From positions 434,001 to 498,000 of the forward strand of contig ML978134.1 of the NCBI GenBank assembly GCA_010015805.1: 64,000 nt of DNA, read 5' to 3'. Numbering within the stretch: position 1 is the stretch's first letter; every line of letters begins with the position of its first letter. This document shows positions 1-11,434 of the stretch, piece by piece. The DNA comes from Rhizodiscina lignyota. Its lineage: Eukaryota > Ascomycota > Dothideomycetes > Aulographales > Rhizodiscinaceae. The position numbers and the translations under genes were made by a program. The notes under the pieces are model-generated. The model saw only the letters and a list, made by a program, of their open reading frames with translations. It had not been told where the DNA came from and made no database searches.

Positions 1-1
1 T

Positions 2-834
2 CCCAATTGACTCTTTCACCATAGTATTCCAGCTTCGCCTTTCCATCTATTTCCTCAATGCACCAGTTGTCTTTATATGCCTCTAGTCTCTCGGCGAAAT
101 CCTTCTTGACGAAATCCTTCATGTACTCTGTCACGGTCTGGAACTCATGCGGCGATAATCGCACAACTTGCGCCGGAGTCAGCCGAATTATACGGAACCA
201 TTCTTGAGCGCTATGCTTCATATCGTAGCCGACCTCATGTTGTAGCTGGGATATCTAGAAAAGCCATGTTGCTAAGGTGTGCTTAGGCTTGAGTCGTGTA
301 TGTAAAACCTGTGCGGAAATTGGGGCGTAGACAGAGATTGTATAAGGTTTCTGACAGGAGCACAGTGGCTGGGGGTTGCAAGTTCTTCTGCGAATGTTAT
401 CCAGGGAAATGAAAAGAATCTGGAAGAGAAACAGTATTGATTCAAAAACTGGTGTGTGCGCACTCTACAGAAACTAGGGCAGCAGAATCAACATTGTTAT
501 GACGAGCTGCCATTTTCAACCACGGCCCTGAATGCTCAGCGACATCGCCACTAAAAACCTTGCTACCAAAAACAAGCCACTCCTAGAAATTGTTCCAATT
601 TGAGAAAGCGTCGTAGGTGGCACTCTAAACCGTGAGCCCCCCATCAACGCCATGTCCGCCACCACTTCTTCTTCGCTCATTTCGATCCACGTAATGTTAC
701 CACACATGAACATCATCTTCTTTTCAGATTTGCCACAGTGCGCACATGGTTGCGAGAGGACTATGCCTCCAAACCCTGCCAGGAAAAACGTTCAGCTTAG
801 TTAAGCTTCGATGTTGGAGTGAGTAAAACTTACC
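2..834 (-). pseudogene. Decayed or partial MYND-finger paralogue, cut by the window edge
   Basis: Coding pieces remain on the minus strand. Positions 775-701 read GFGGIVLSQPCAHCGKSEKK and on into a Cys, the first half of a MYND-like zinc finger. They are preceded by a good intron (833-776, GTAAGT to CTGGCAG) and part of another exon (834 upward) in which I find no ATG. Positions 253-2 read open, with DMKHSAQEWF and a downstream stretch that aligns with the C-terminal part of the intact MYND gene next door (ALKHCIQDWC). The second half of the finger and about 150 N-terminal residues cannot be found in place. The stretch between 254 and 700 is too long for one local intron and has no clear exon. 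I read it as a tandem duplicate that is probably broken, but a multi-intron gene continuing past the left edge is possible. Confidence 0.5.
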
Positions 835-1128
835 CGCTTCGTGGGAGCCGCCCAACTGTTACTTAGGGTTGGAAACCCTACTTCGCCTCGGAGCTGTTGA
901 GAGATATAACCTAAAAGTTTATGTGTGTCCACTGGTGCCTCCGCGGAAACTAGCGGCACAATCAAGGAGTGTTATGACGAGTGAGCCAAGATATCAGGTG
1001 AAATATTTCTTCCTGCTCATATGGATTCTGAAAAGAGACAGACCAATCGATTCAGAGTAGACGTATCGTCAAACCGTGCATCGGGATAATTCGTACGCGT
1101 CGCACATCACCTCCACCACACGCAGCCG

Positions 1129-2717
1129 CTAAACATGGTGGTTTCTTCGAGTATCCGTCCGCCCCTCTGCGTCGAGATCCATGCCCATAGCCAGGATGTC
1201 CTCCGCAATTTCCGTGTCACTCACTTCAACCTCTTCAGCTAGCGTCCTCTCGACCATTACGACAAGCCTATCATCCTTCATAGCGAGACTCCAAATACCG
1301 CGATTCTCAAAATCCGTGATCTTCTCGTCGAAAGCCCCAGAGACAAACTGGTGCAGGTCGGATGCCCTCTCCTGGAACCATTCTTCTCGTTGCCTGACCA
1401 ACCCTTGAAAGTTCATGTGATTCAAATCGCACCAGTCCTGAATGCAATGTTTCAAGGCGTATGCCATGTTAAGCTCGAAATGGTAGTCGCCCACACTGCG
1501 GAAGATTTCGCCAAATTGTTCGTCTCGTCTCACGAAGTGCAAGCGCGATCTCTTGAACTGGGTCCATTCCACCGCAGGTTCGGGCCAGCCGTACTGAGCG
1601 CCCGTAATATCCACCGCAAAGATGCTGCCACTCTTCATGGAAACTTTTAGGACGTGGTGGTCGATGTATGCGTTATTGGTCTTGCGATTCTGATCGTCGA
1701 TTATAGCAATCGGACGCTTCACGTTTCGGACCTGGCCGCTTATCTCTCTAATGCTCTTTGTCGGCGAGTCTGCTCTCTGTCAGATTGACATCGACACATT
1801 GTTAAGGGAGAGTGATAGTGACCTCCAACTCCAAGCACGAGGTCAACAATTGGCGCCATGAAGGCAGATTCCCCATAGCACGAGCAGGACAGGATAGCCT
1901 CCTCTTTTTCCGACAGTACAGAACCATTGCTAATAAAGCGACGGGTCGGGAAAGTATCTTTCCCGCGTTCCTTAAGTACAACGTTCAGAATCCCATGTTG
2001 CTCGACAGTATCGACACCGGACGAGATGAAGCAGCGTCGACGTAGGATGTAGAACAAGTCACGAAGGATTGAAGCTGCCCGAGGAAGGAAGATTAACTCT
2101 TGCCTCTGCCTGCAGATACTCCTGTGCTTCTGCCAGTGCTCTTTTTGACATCGCTGGTTGCAGTATCTAGCCGGGCCACCCTCAACAGTTGTATCCCTGC
2201 AGCCAATGCACAGCAATAGTTTTTCAGGCTGAGCACCGCAGCACGCACATGACCTTGCCTCTCTGTGAGTCGCCGGTGGACCAGGATTCGAAATGTCTTC
2301 ACCTTCGCCAGGGAAGCCTCTGGCAGCCATCGCCATTTTGCTGAATATGCGAACTCTCCATGACCTCTTCTTGTCCTCAGGATCCGGATATGCTTCAGTG
2401 TAAACCAATGCAATGTCTTGCAGGTCTTGAAAGAACCGTTCTTGTGGATCGACGACTTGCCCAGTATGTGTCTGTGCCTTCTCCGCCAGATCTTGGATGT
2501 ATCTTGCTGTGGCAATACCGGATAAACATCGAGATGAATCGCGATTCGCTACGAAGCTCAATAGCAGCTCTAACGCGGGCCAGGTCCTTTTTGCGCTATC
2601 GATGAACACGTCGTCAGGTGCCGCATCAAGGATCCGTAGATAGACGCAGATAGGATCAGCTTCATCCAAAGCGTTGATGTCGTCAACAACAGATGCTGGG
2701 ACAGAGGACGAACGCAT
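1129..2717 (-). CDS. MYND-type zinc finger protein
   Basis: Two exons, 2717-1823 and 1769-1129, give 511 aa. The 53-nt intron (1822-1770) starts GTCACT, has a CTGAC branch-like site and ends GAGCAG; it is needed because the two open frames differ. The MYND finger starts near residue 156: CACCGAQPEKLLLCIGC, then YCNQRCQKEHWQKHRSIC, so all the expected Cys/His ligands are present. MYND fingers usually bind proline-rich partner peptides; the rest of the protein has no recognised catalytic domain. The C-terminal 200 residues are shared with the decayed paralogue on its left. Start chosen at the ATG at 2717 because the frame is open from there and the leader is non-coding. The function is unknown. 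Confidence 0.8.
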
Positions 2718-2963
2718 TTTGAGCGCACCGATTTCGATGGTCTAAGAGGATGAGAGTATTTGAGCTTTGCGATACGGCGTTATGAAGCCCCTAAAGATGC
2801 AATGAGTATGATCTAGCTGGGTGGGAAGACTGCTGTTTCTGTGAAGGCTTTGTCAATGGACTATGAAGACTTTTTCGGTGGAGTATGAAGAGCGAGGCTA
2901 AGCGTAGCTACGCATAGATGTCAGCGCCTGTTTAAAAAAGAAGTAACGGTGAACTGAAAGGAG
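2718..2963. other. Promoter side of the MYND gene
   Basis: Together with 3041-3210 this is about 490 bp between the MYND start and the SLP2 stop. Apart from the repeat block I see no gene in it. Confidence 0.4.
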
Positions 2964-3210
2964 GTAAGAGCCAAGGCATCAAGTAAAAGTACTTCTTCCT
3001 GTTCATACATATTCTGAAAGGAAGGACCGATCGAGTCGAGAAAATGGTATGTACAGTGGCCGTCCCAAGAAGTATAACGAAACGCTCAACGATATGGACC
3101 AACCGTTACTGTCAATGACTTGCAGCATTCCGACAGAGTAAACGCCTTTTAGATCCTGGCTTTTTGTTTGAACTTGATGTTCCTTCTGTAATCCATTCCA
3201 AGAATAAGTA

Positions 3211-4606
3211 CTACCGCCTGTGCTGTGCCGTCTGTTCAAACGACTCTAGCACTTCCTTCACCACGTCTTGAGTCTGAACACCAGCGCCGGCATCTCGCGA
3301 TCCGTCCGTCTTATCCGCTTCCTTCCTGTAGGTCTGGGTCGAAGTCGCCGTTCCCTGTGGAGATTCCAACATCTTCGCTGCCACTGTCTTTGCCTGTCCT
3401 TCGCTAACCTTCCCATACACCGCCATAGCACTGGCAATCATGCCACTGATATCACCCACATTGCCCGGCACGACCACCGCTGTGCCCTCTTTCGCTAGGT
3501 TGCCGAATGCATCCACGTATTTCTCTGCAACTCTCAGGCTCACGGCATTCTGGGCATTCTCCTGGCCGTCCGCAATCGCTCGTGCAACAGCGTCGATACC
3601 GGAAGCTGTAGCATTGGCCTTCAGCAATATCGCCTCTGCCTCACCACTCGCGGTATTAATTTGCTCCGCCTTCAGTGCCTCGGACGCTAAGATGACGCTC
3701 TGCTTCCTTCCCTCGGCAATATTAATTGCGCTCTGTCTTTGACCTTCCGACTCAAGGATCTCCGCACGCTTTGATCGCTCCGCAGTGACTTGTCGGTGCA
3801 TTGCCTCCACCACACCTGCTGGTGCATGGATGTCACGGATTTCGTAGCGTAGGCACACGACGCCCCAGTCTTGCGCAGCTTCGTTGATCGCAGCAGTGAT
3901 GTTCGAGTTCAGATTTGCCCGCTCTTTGAGGACGTGGTCGAGGGTGAGCTGGCCGATTTCCGAGCGCATGGTAGTTTGGGCGAGCTGCGAGATTGCGTAC
4001 TCGGCGTCTTCGACTCCATAACTAGAAACCTTATTAGCGGAACCGAAGCTTTATGCTTTAATCAGAAAGAGTTGTGCGGGCATACCTAGCCTTATATGCA
4101 TCGAAGACCCTTGTATACAGGACGCCATCGAGCTCCAACGTGACGTTATCTGCCGTGATGGCACTCTGGCTCGGAATCTCAATGGCTGCCTCCTTCAAGC
4201 TCTTCACATACGCAATTCGATCAAGAAGAGGTATCAATATCGCCAGGCCAGGTTGCAATATTCGATTAAACTTCCCCATTCGCTCTACGATCCATGCTGT
4301 CTGTTGCGGCACGAAGCGAATTATCGTATTCGCTGGTAGGCTGGGGCGCTGAAAGTATGACTGCGGAATGCCACCGCCAGAGGATCCGCCGGTGAGAGAA
4401 AGGAGACCGGAGTTTCCTGCCGGTGCGGAGGAGAAGGGCGAGGTTGTGATGTGTCGTCTGTGGATGGGTTGCCTTTGGCGATTTTGGGAGCGAAGGAGAG
4501 GCAATGTAGGTGCGGCGAGAATGGGAGAGGTTGTATGCAGCGGATTACGTTGTGTTGCTCTGAGAGTGCTCCTGAGAGCGCCCTCGACGAGCTCTGCTCC
4601 AGCCAT
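3211..4606 (-). CDS. Stomatin-like protein 2, mitochondrial SPFH/band 7 scaffold
   Basis: Exons 4606-4086 and 4021-3211 give 443 aa; the 64-nt intron (4085-4022, GTATGC to TTCTAG) joins DAYKA to SYGVEDAEYAISQLAQTT, a signature of the SLP2 branch. Residues 1 to about 60 are rich in Arg, Ser and Thr with no acids after the first few, as in a mitochondrial presequence. The SPFH core follows, from IIRFVPQQTAWIVERMGKF through the TMRSEIGQLTLD segment. A long Ala/Glu-rich coiled helix (AERSKRAEILESEGQRQ) and a disordered tail complete it. SLP2 proteins scaffold prohibitin and proteases in the inner membrane. The start is the ATG at 4606; the longer upstream frame has no better homology. It shares a 171-bp divergent promoter with the zinc-finger gene. 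Confidence 0.92.
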
Positions 4607-4777
4607 TGTCGAATTCCTAGAGTTGGTGGAAGTGTGCGCTGTGAAGAACAGACGAAGGCGCGGACGAAAGCTGCGGAAGGTGATGCAAGAACGGGCGTTT
4701 ACGCCAAGCCCGGAAGCTACCATATACATAAACCTCCACTTTCCTTTTGAACTCAACCTTCAACAGATATTGCGGAC

Positions 4778-5687
4778 ATGTCAGAATACTGGAAATCAAC
4801 AGTAAGTCACTCAAGGCGGTGGATTTATATCACTGAAGCTAACATGTGTGCAGCCAAAATACTGGTGCAAGTTCTGCAAGGTCTACGTCCGCGATACAAA
4901 GTTCGAACGCCAACAACACGAAGCCACCGGGCGACACCAAGGAAACATCCAACGCTCACTTCGAGGTCTCCACCGCGACCAAGAGCGAGAAGAGCGCGAG
5001 AAGCAGCGCGCAAAAGATGAGGTCGCGAGGCTGAACGGAGAGGCTCAAGGCTCGAGCTCAGGTTCTCCAAATGAGCCACCCTGGAAAAAGAAGAATGCAG
5101 CTCCACCACCTGCGCCAAGACAAGCCACTGCGGAAGACCGTAAAAGACAGATGCTGCAATTGGCAGAAATGGGGGTTGCAATTCCTGAAGAGTTTCGGAG
5201 AGATATGGCGATGGCGAGCGAGTGGCAGACTGTGTCGGAGAGAATTGTTGGTGGACGGAGCCAAAAGAAAGAAGAGGATGAAGATTTGGATATCAAACCG
5301 GAGGCGAGGAGTATAGGGGTTCGGAAACGGAAGTTAAATGGGGAAGAGGAGGAAGATGAAGCGGCCGGACAGCCTGTGAAGCAGGCTTGGGGATCGGCAT
5401 TCAAGAAATTTCCGGGATCGAAAGGCGCTGATGAAGATCTGGATGCGCTGCTGGGTGGCACAAAGCCGACTGTCAAGTCTGAAAGTGTCGTAAAGAAGGA
5501 GGAGGATCCAGATGATATCCCAATCAAGCGCGAAGAAAGTGCCGGAGACACGGAGGATAAGGCGGGCATCGCGAAGGTCGAATCCGACATTCAAGTTAAG
5601 CAAGAAGACGGCGAACCAGCACCTGCCGCAGCGTCGAACTCAGGGGAGAGCCCTATTGTGTTCAAGAAGCGGAAGAAGAAGCCTTGA
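4778..5687 (+). CDS. U1-like zinc finger protein (WBP4/FBP21-type N-terminus)
   Basis: A 24-nt first exon (4778-4801, MSEYWKST) splices over a 52-nt intron (GTAAGT to TGTGCAG) to 4854-5687, giving 285 aa that begin MSEYWKSTPKYWCKFCKVYV. The matrin/U1-C-type finger is CKFCKVYVRDTKFERQQH followed by ATGRHQGN, a C2H2 with the long spacing typical of spliceosomal proteins. The remainder is charged and disordered, with PPWKKK, KRKLNGEEEE and a basic KKRKKKP end that looks like a nuclear signal. By family, a role in pre-mRNA splicing in the nucleus is likely. No WW domain is visible, unlike animal WBP4. It is convergent with the dehalogenase, with only 63 bp between stops. Confidence 0.85.
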
Positions 5688-5750
5688 AGCAAAATATCAA
5701 GAATGGAAGGAGATCAATTATCAGCTGTCAAGCATTATCCGCGATACGAC

Positions 5751-6595
5751 TCATGGCTGCTTTCCTTCCTTCGCCCACGCCTCCTCCACAATATCAGCCA
5801 GCTCACCCAAGCTCCCGACACGCCATCCATACTTTGCTCTTTCCTTCAACTCCCCGCTCACCTCACCCATGGCCCCCTTCCGATCAACCCACACACCGGT
5901 TTCGAACCCTCCCTCCGTCGTCGGCACATGGTCGTGGTGAAGCGACTGCGCAATGTGCCAGATTTCATCCTTCTTGATACCGAAATCCTTCTCGACGTGC
6001 GATACAAGGTACTCAAAGTTGCGAGGATCCGGCTTGTACGAGCCAATGTCCTGCGCCGTGTAAATGGCCGAGAAATTGACGTCTTTAAGGGGTCCGGAAA
6101 GGGTGCGTGAGAATGAGGCATTATCGACGTTCGAAAGAGGGGCGAGTCTGAGAGACTAAATCAGCGGGTTGGCTAAAACAATCAGATATGAAAACTGGCT
6201 TACTTGTAGTACTTTCCAAGTGTCTGCATCGCCTTCACAGTATCTGGAAATGCTGGCCATGTGCCAATGCTGTGCGCAAAATCATCGGACGTCTTCTCTA
6301 CATCTGGCGTGATTTCGATGCCTTCAGCTTTAAGCACACGCCTGTATACCTCCGCAAGGAGCTTCGAATATTCTAAACCGGGTTGTTCTTGCTGGAGTTT
6401 GCGCTCTTCGCGCTCGTAAGTCTCGAGGATGTATGCGCGCGTTTTGAGCTTGTGGGAGTCTGGTAGGGAAGCGATAGGCGCGGAGGTGAGGAGAGCGTTG
6501 GCAATGCCACCCTCCCAGTCGATGAGGGTGCCGTAGATGTCGAAGGAGCAGAATTTGAAGTGGGTTGGAGATTGGGATGGCGGTACTTGTGTCAT
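5751..6595 (-). CDS. Type II 2-haloacid dehalogenase-like HAD hydrolase
   Basis: Exons 6595-6204 and 6147-5751 give 262 aa; the 56-nt intron (GTAAGC to CTCTCAG) joins GKYY to KLAPLSNVDN. The HAD motif I is SFDIYGTLIDWEGG, where the first Asp is the nucleophile. Motif II is in the LAPLSNVDN segment (Ser/Asn), motif III is the Lys of IGSYKPDPRNF, and the acidic end motif lies around ETGVWVDRKG. Length and order fit the haloacid dehalogenase type II family, which hydrolyses short 2-haloacids or related small substrates; the true substrate is not readable from sequence. Probably cytosolic, as no signal is seen. Confidence 0.88.
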
Positions 6596-7272
6596 TTTGA
6601 AAGTGGACTTGAAATGCAGAATATCTTAAAACAATTTCCGGTCAATTGGACGCAAAGGGCCTTCCTTCAGTTTTCCTGGAGAATGAAATGTGAAAGTGAA
6701 CAGAGCCTGACCTTGCTGTCAGCTTTATAAAGTTCGCGACGCGACTTATCGCGTCACCACGCCCTCTTGTACTGCAGCAAATATCATTGTCTTGCGACAG
6801 ACATGTCTAGAGCTCGTTGATCTTTGGAGGAGTTCCAGGCCAAATCTGAACACCGTTGAAGCCCGCCCCCTTTAGGTAGTCGATGAGTAAAGGGCGTGCA
6901 GCTGCAGAGAAATGCACGGTAGCAAGGGAGTGGAAGAGATGGACCGAAATGGAAGTTCCTCTCTGCAGGTGCTCACTAGGACACCGCCACACCGCGAAGG
7001 ACCTCAAACCAACGAAAAGAAATCCTACTCCGATGACCGGCTCCTTAGGCCTCTTACCGGAGTATCATCAGCCCTGAGAAGCGCGGTGATGCAGCTGCCC
7101 CACCTTGATCTCCATCGCGTGCCGTCATGCGAAGAGGGGTCTGGAGGTGCCGATTCTAACCGCTCAGCAAAAGGTCAATGGCGACACGGTAAGAGGCACA
7201 TGTCACGCTGTAACTGTCGCTATCCACGATCACGCTTTCTGTCAGAGTTTGTATAGTCAAAGCGTCTTCCTC
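6596..7272. other. Divergent intergenic region, dehalogenase / P5C dehydrogenase
   Basis: 677 bp holding both promoters. Open frames here are short and show no family motifs. Confidence 0.4.
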
Positions 7273-9285
7273 ATGGGTTCCAAACGTGCTTTCCAGGCGT
7301 TCTTATCGTCCAATTGCATCCTTTCCATTCCTCATTCTCGATCTACTTCAGCTCCTCATTCCGCAAAGAAGGCCTTGATAGCTACACTTCAAAGAAGAAA
7401 CATGGCGACAATTGCAGATTTCAAAGTCCCAGCTATTGGTAATGAGCCGAACGTATGTATGGTAATTCAATTGAGAACGGAGACTGTGGACTAACCGCTA
7501 CGCCAGCAACACTATGCGAAAGGCTCCAACGATCGTCAACAATTGGAAGCTGCTGTTGAAGCTCTGAAGACAAGAGCACCACTCGAAGTGCCAATCGTAG
7601 TTGGTGGCAAAGAGGTACATCTCTGCCATGAGTAATACCACAAACCATACATATGCTAACGTGCATTCTAGATTCGCAGCTCCTCCATCCTCACGCAAAA
7701 CAACCCTTCGTCCTACAAAGATGCCGTTGCAAAATACTCCAACGCGGGACCAAGCGAAGTCAGTGCGGCAATTGACTCTGCGTTGAAGGCCAAGGAGACA
7801 TGGGAAAGTCTACCTTTCGCAGACAGGGCGGCTGTCTTCTTGAAGGCAGCAGACCTCATTTCTGGGAAATACAGATATGAAATCATGGCAGCGACCATGA
7901 TAGGACAAGGCAAGAATGCATGGCAAGCTGAGATTGACGCTGCAGCGGAGCTTTGTGACTTCTTGAGGTCAGTAAAGACCATTGAGTCTACCTATTTACG
8001 GCAGCAGGGCTGACAAATGGCACAGGTTCAACGTGAAGTATGCCCAAGAGCTATATGGCCAACAGCCTATCTTCAACTCGGCAGGTGTCTGGAAGTACGC
8101 TCTCTTATCCCTATCATTTCGATCCCAGCATGTCGCTAATCATATTAACCCAGCCGCCTCGAATACCGTCCTCTCGAGGGCTTTGTTTACGCCATTACCC
8201 CATTCAACTTCACTGCCATTGGCGGCAACCTACCCGCAGCACCTGCATTAATGGGCAATGTCGTATTATGGAAACCTTCTCCCTCTGCTATTGCATCAAA
8301 CTGGCTCGTCTACAACGTCTTGCGCGAGGCAGGCCTCCCACCAAACGTAATTCAATTCATACCGGGTGACGCGGAGGAAGTCACAAAGACCGTCCTAGCG
8401 CACCCACAGTTTGCGGCACTGCATTACACGGGCAGTACCGCAGTTTTCAGAAGTATATACGGTAAGATTGCTCAAGGTGTAGCGGAAGGGAAGTACAAGG
8501 GATATCCAAGGATAGTCGGCGAGACCGGTGGCAAGAACTTCCATGTCGTTCACCAAAGTGCAGACGTCGAGAACGCAGTCATCCAGACTGTTCGCGGAGC
8601 GTTTGAGTACCAAGGCCAGAAATGCAGTGCCTGCAGCCGCGCATATGTACCCGCGTCAATCTGGCCGCAATTCAAAGAGCGACTCGTTGCGGAGACGAAG
8701 GCACTGAAGGTCGGACCCCCAAATGACTTTGGAAATTTCATCGGACCCGTCATCCACGAGGCCTCGTTCAAGAAGCTATCCGGCGTTATCGACAACGCGA
8801 AGAGCGACAAGGAGCTCGAACTTATTGTTGGCGGCACGTACGACAATAGCGCAGGATACTTCATCCATCCGACGATTTACGTCTCGAACAATCCGAACCA
8901 CGAACTCTTCTCCCGCGAGCTGTTCGGGCCCATCCTCGCACTGCACGTGTACGACGACGCGGATCCCGTCACCTCGTTCGAAGACATCTGTAAAACCGTC
9001 GACCAGACATCAGAGTATGGTCTCACGGGTGCTGTTTTTGCTTCCGACAGGAACGCGGTTCGCTACGCCGAGGATGCACTGCGCAATTCTGCAGGCAACT
9101 TCTACATCAATTGCAAGAGCACAGGAGCGGTTGTGGGTCAGCAGCCATTCGGTGGTGCGAGGGCCAGCGGGACAAATGACAAGGCCGGCAGTGCAAACCT
9201 ATTGAGCAGGTTTGTTAGCATGAGGGCTATTAAGGAGGAATTTGTGCCGACGGGGAAGGTGGAGTATCCAAGTAATGAATTGTAG
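7273..9285 (+). CDS. PUT2: Delta-1-pyrroline-5-carboxylate dehydrogenase, mitochondrial
   Basis: Five exons (7273-7452, 7507-7614, 7672-7967, 8026-8094, 8154-9285) give 594 aa. This enzyme oxidises P5C/glutamate semialdehyde to glutamate with NAD, the second step of proline catabolism in the mitochondrial matrix. The aldehyde dehydrogenase fold is complete: PFNFTAIGGNLPAAPALMGN, GETGGKNF (general base Glu), and the nucleophile in YQGQKCSACSR. The end, QQPFGGARASGTNDKAG, is typical of P5CDH. Residues 1-43 are basic and Ser-rich, fitting a presequence; the internal Met44 (MATIADFKVP) could start a shorter form. All introns are 51-59 nt with GT-AG ends. No proline-cluster partner is next to it. 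Confidence 0.95.
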
Positions 9286-10082
9286 TGGATGGCTTGTGTG
9301 GGGCTACGATTGGGGTGAATCTGAAAGCTGGTAAAAGTTCTTGTAGAGCATCTTGATCACCACAATCTAGAATGCATAGTCGGACGGTAGATATCTGCTG
9401 TTCCTAATGTCCGGGCGAAACTATCACGAAAGACTTGCGGCCCTATTCAAGCTTGTTTGTGCTGGCTGGATACATTGTTCAACCCGTGCCATACGGATCA
9501 TAGTGTGATTAGTGTCTTGACCAAAACAACCTTCAGAAGCAAGTGGTGTGATATATGGTTCCATAAGCATTATTCAGTCTTAAAGACGTCCGGCGGAGAA
9601 TATTTGATCGCCTACGCCTCCATGTCTATCCTTGTCGTTTCCGACATAACTATATCCCCAATTATAAACTCTACTCTCGCGCGACGATCAAACTTCTTTA
9701 ATGCATGCAACCTTTCCCTGCCACGCCTTCTAAGACTGGTTGTGAGAAAGAGCATGGAAGGTATGGCAGGGATAAGGTGCATGCATTAAAGAAGTTCCCT
9801 CCTCGCACGACTTGAGCATTAGTCCCCCCAACACGTATTGGTTAGTCTCCCGAGTATTGATAAGTTGTGAACCAACTTGAGACGATGGTGTGCTGTCGTA
9901 AAAGCAGCTAAACTTAACTCCGAAGAGGGTCACGGATTTATGACTGAAATGGGAACCGATACTTTGAACTATGTGCAACATATATTTAGAGGCTCAAATC
10001 TCAATCACCTGTTCGACAATAATATAGCAATTACTTTGAGGTTCCTTCCACGGTCCTTATAAACCCAGAACAAGCTTCAGAG
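9286..10082. other. Intergenic region with a long hairpin
   Basis: About 800 bp without a convincing gene. It holds the 9691-9796 inverted repeat, listed separately, and the promoter of the alcohol dehydrogenase. Confidence 0.4.
9691..9796. repeat. Inverted repeat, 40-nt arms and 26-nt loop
   Basis: The left arm is 9691-9730 and the right arm 9757-9796. The first 19 nt (AACTTCTTTAATGCATGCA) match perfectly in reverse complement. The remaining 21 nt pair with one offset bulge on each side and two C/T and G/A differences. The transcript could fold into one stable hairpin. It may be a foldback remnant (MITE-like), a small-RNA precursor, or a transcription end structure for the gene upstream. 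Confidence 0.75.
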
Positions 10083-11335
10083 ATGGCAACAGACTATGAA
10101 TTCCAGGGTTGGCTTGGCAAGGGCCCCGAGAGCGTTGACGGGAAGATGGAATGGGGTGCCTTTGAGCCGAAGAAGTGGACCGAGAATGATGTCGACATCC
10201 AGATCTCCCACTGCGGGATTTGTGGCACCGACCTACACGTCTTGCGCTCTGGATGGAGCCCAACCCCATATCGTGAGGCCATGCTCTGCTTTCACCCCTT
10301 TCTCATTCCACGTTCCCTCGTTCCCGAGCTAATGATGGGATGTAGCTTGCTGCGTTGGCCACGAGATTGTCGGTCGGGCCGTCCGCGTCGGCCATAACGT
10401 CAAAGACATCAAAGTCGGAGACCGTGTCGGCGTTGGCGCACAGGCCCGGAGCTGTCTGCAGTCGGACTGTCCAGAGTGTACCGCTGGGCTGGAGAACTAC
10501 TGCTCCAGGGAGAACACCAACACATACGGTAGCATCTACCCCAACGGGGAAGGCAAATCGTATGGCGGCTATGCAGACTACAATCGCACGAACGGCCACT
10601 TTGTCTTCAAAATTCCCGATGGGATACCTTCGGAATTTGCTGCGCCCATGCTATGTGGCGGTGCAACGGTCTTCTCTCCGTTGAGAAACAATGGCTGTGG
10701 ACCCGGCAAAAGCGTAGGTATCGTGGGTGTGGGAGGTCTCGGCCACTTCGGTGTCCTCTTTGCTAAGGCGCTCGGGGCAGACAAGGTTGTGGGAATTTCC
10801 AGGAGGGAATCGAAGCGAGACGACGTCCTGGCCCTCGGAGCTGACGATTACATTGCAACAGAAGACGATAAGGATTGGGATACGAAAAATGCGCGGTCGT
10901 TGGACCTCATCGTTAGCACCGTTTCCCACTCACAAATGCCTCTGAATTCGTACCTAAGGCTGCTCAAGGTCGGTGGAAGCCTCGTTCAAGTTGGGTAAGT
11001 TTTATCCTCTGGTCTGATGGCAAAACGAAAGCCATTTAGTGTTCTTGCTTTCCGCTACTGTTATTAGCGGCTTACTTTCAGGTTGTAGTGCCCCTGACGG
11101 AGGCGAGCTCCCTAAAGTTAATGCCTTCACTCTTATTCCAAATAGGATTAAGATTGGGGGCAGTTGGATTGGCTCGCCTAACGATATAGAGGCCATGCTG
11201 GAGCTTGTAGCGAAGCAGAATGTGAAGCCTTGGATCCAGACAAGGTCACTGAAGGATGCGAACCAGGCCGTCCTTGATATGGTTGCGGGGAAGGCTCGGT
11301 TCAGATACGTTCTGATCAACGAGAAGTATGCGTAG
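10083..11335 (+). CDS. Zinc-dependent alcohol dehydrogenase, Adh6/cinnamyl-alcohol type
   Basis: Exons 10083-10272, 10346-10994 and 11089-11335 give 361 aa. It belongs to the medium-chain dehydrogenases that reduce aldehydes with NADP(H). Catalytic zinc ligands are the Cys of HCGICGTDLH and the His/Glu of VGHEIVG; a structural zinc site is CLQSDCPECTAGLENYC. The nucleotide-binding loop is GIVGVGGLGHFG, followed by GISRRESKR, whose Ser/Arg residues favour NADP over NAD. For the second intron (10995-11088) I chose TGTAG as acceptor, since the nearer TTTCAG would introduce a stop; the join gives VQVGAPDGGELP. Probably cytosolic. It is convergent with the GPI-type protein, 99 bp between stops. 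Confidence 0.9.
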
Positions 11336-11434
11336 AGGGAACGAGACTGCTTGCCGTAAATTTCTACTATGATTCATGGCACCTCTACATGGACTGCTGA
11401 AGGTTCAAGTTTGTGTGGCATCTTCCAATCAATC

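Larger units (their letters stand above)
980..3040. repeat. Diverged direct repeat upstream of both MYND copies (980-1057 and 2964-3040)
   Basis: Both copies run from GAGCCAAG through CTTCCTG.TCATA and ATTCTGAAA to a GA.CGA/GACCAATCGA block and are roughly 78 percent identical by eye over about 75 bp. Each lies on the 5-prime side of one MYND copy, so they look like flank carried along in a tandem duplication with an offset near 2 kb. A second diverged pair, 470-505 and 944-985 (GAAACTAG..., GTTATGACGAG), lies within the decayed copy. Confidence 0.55.
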
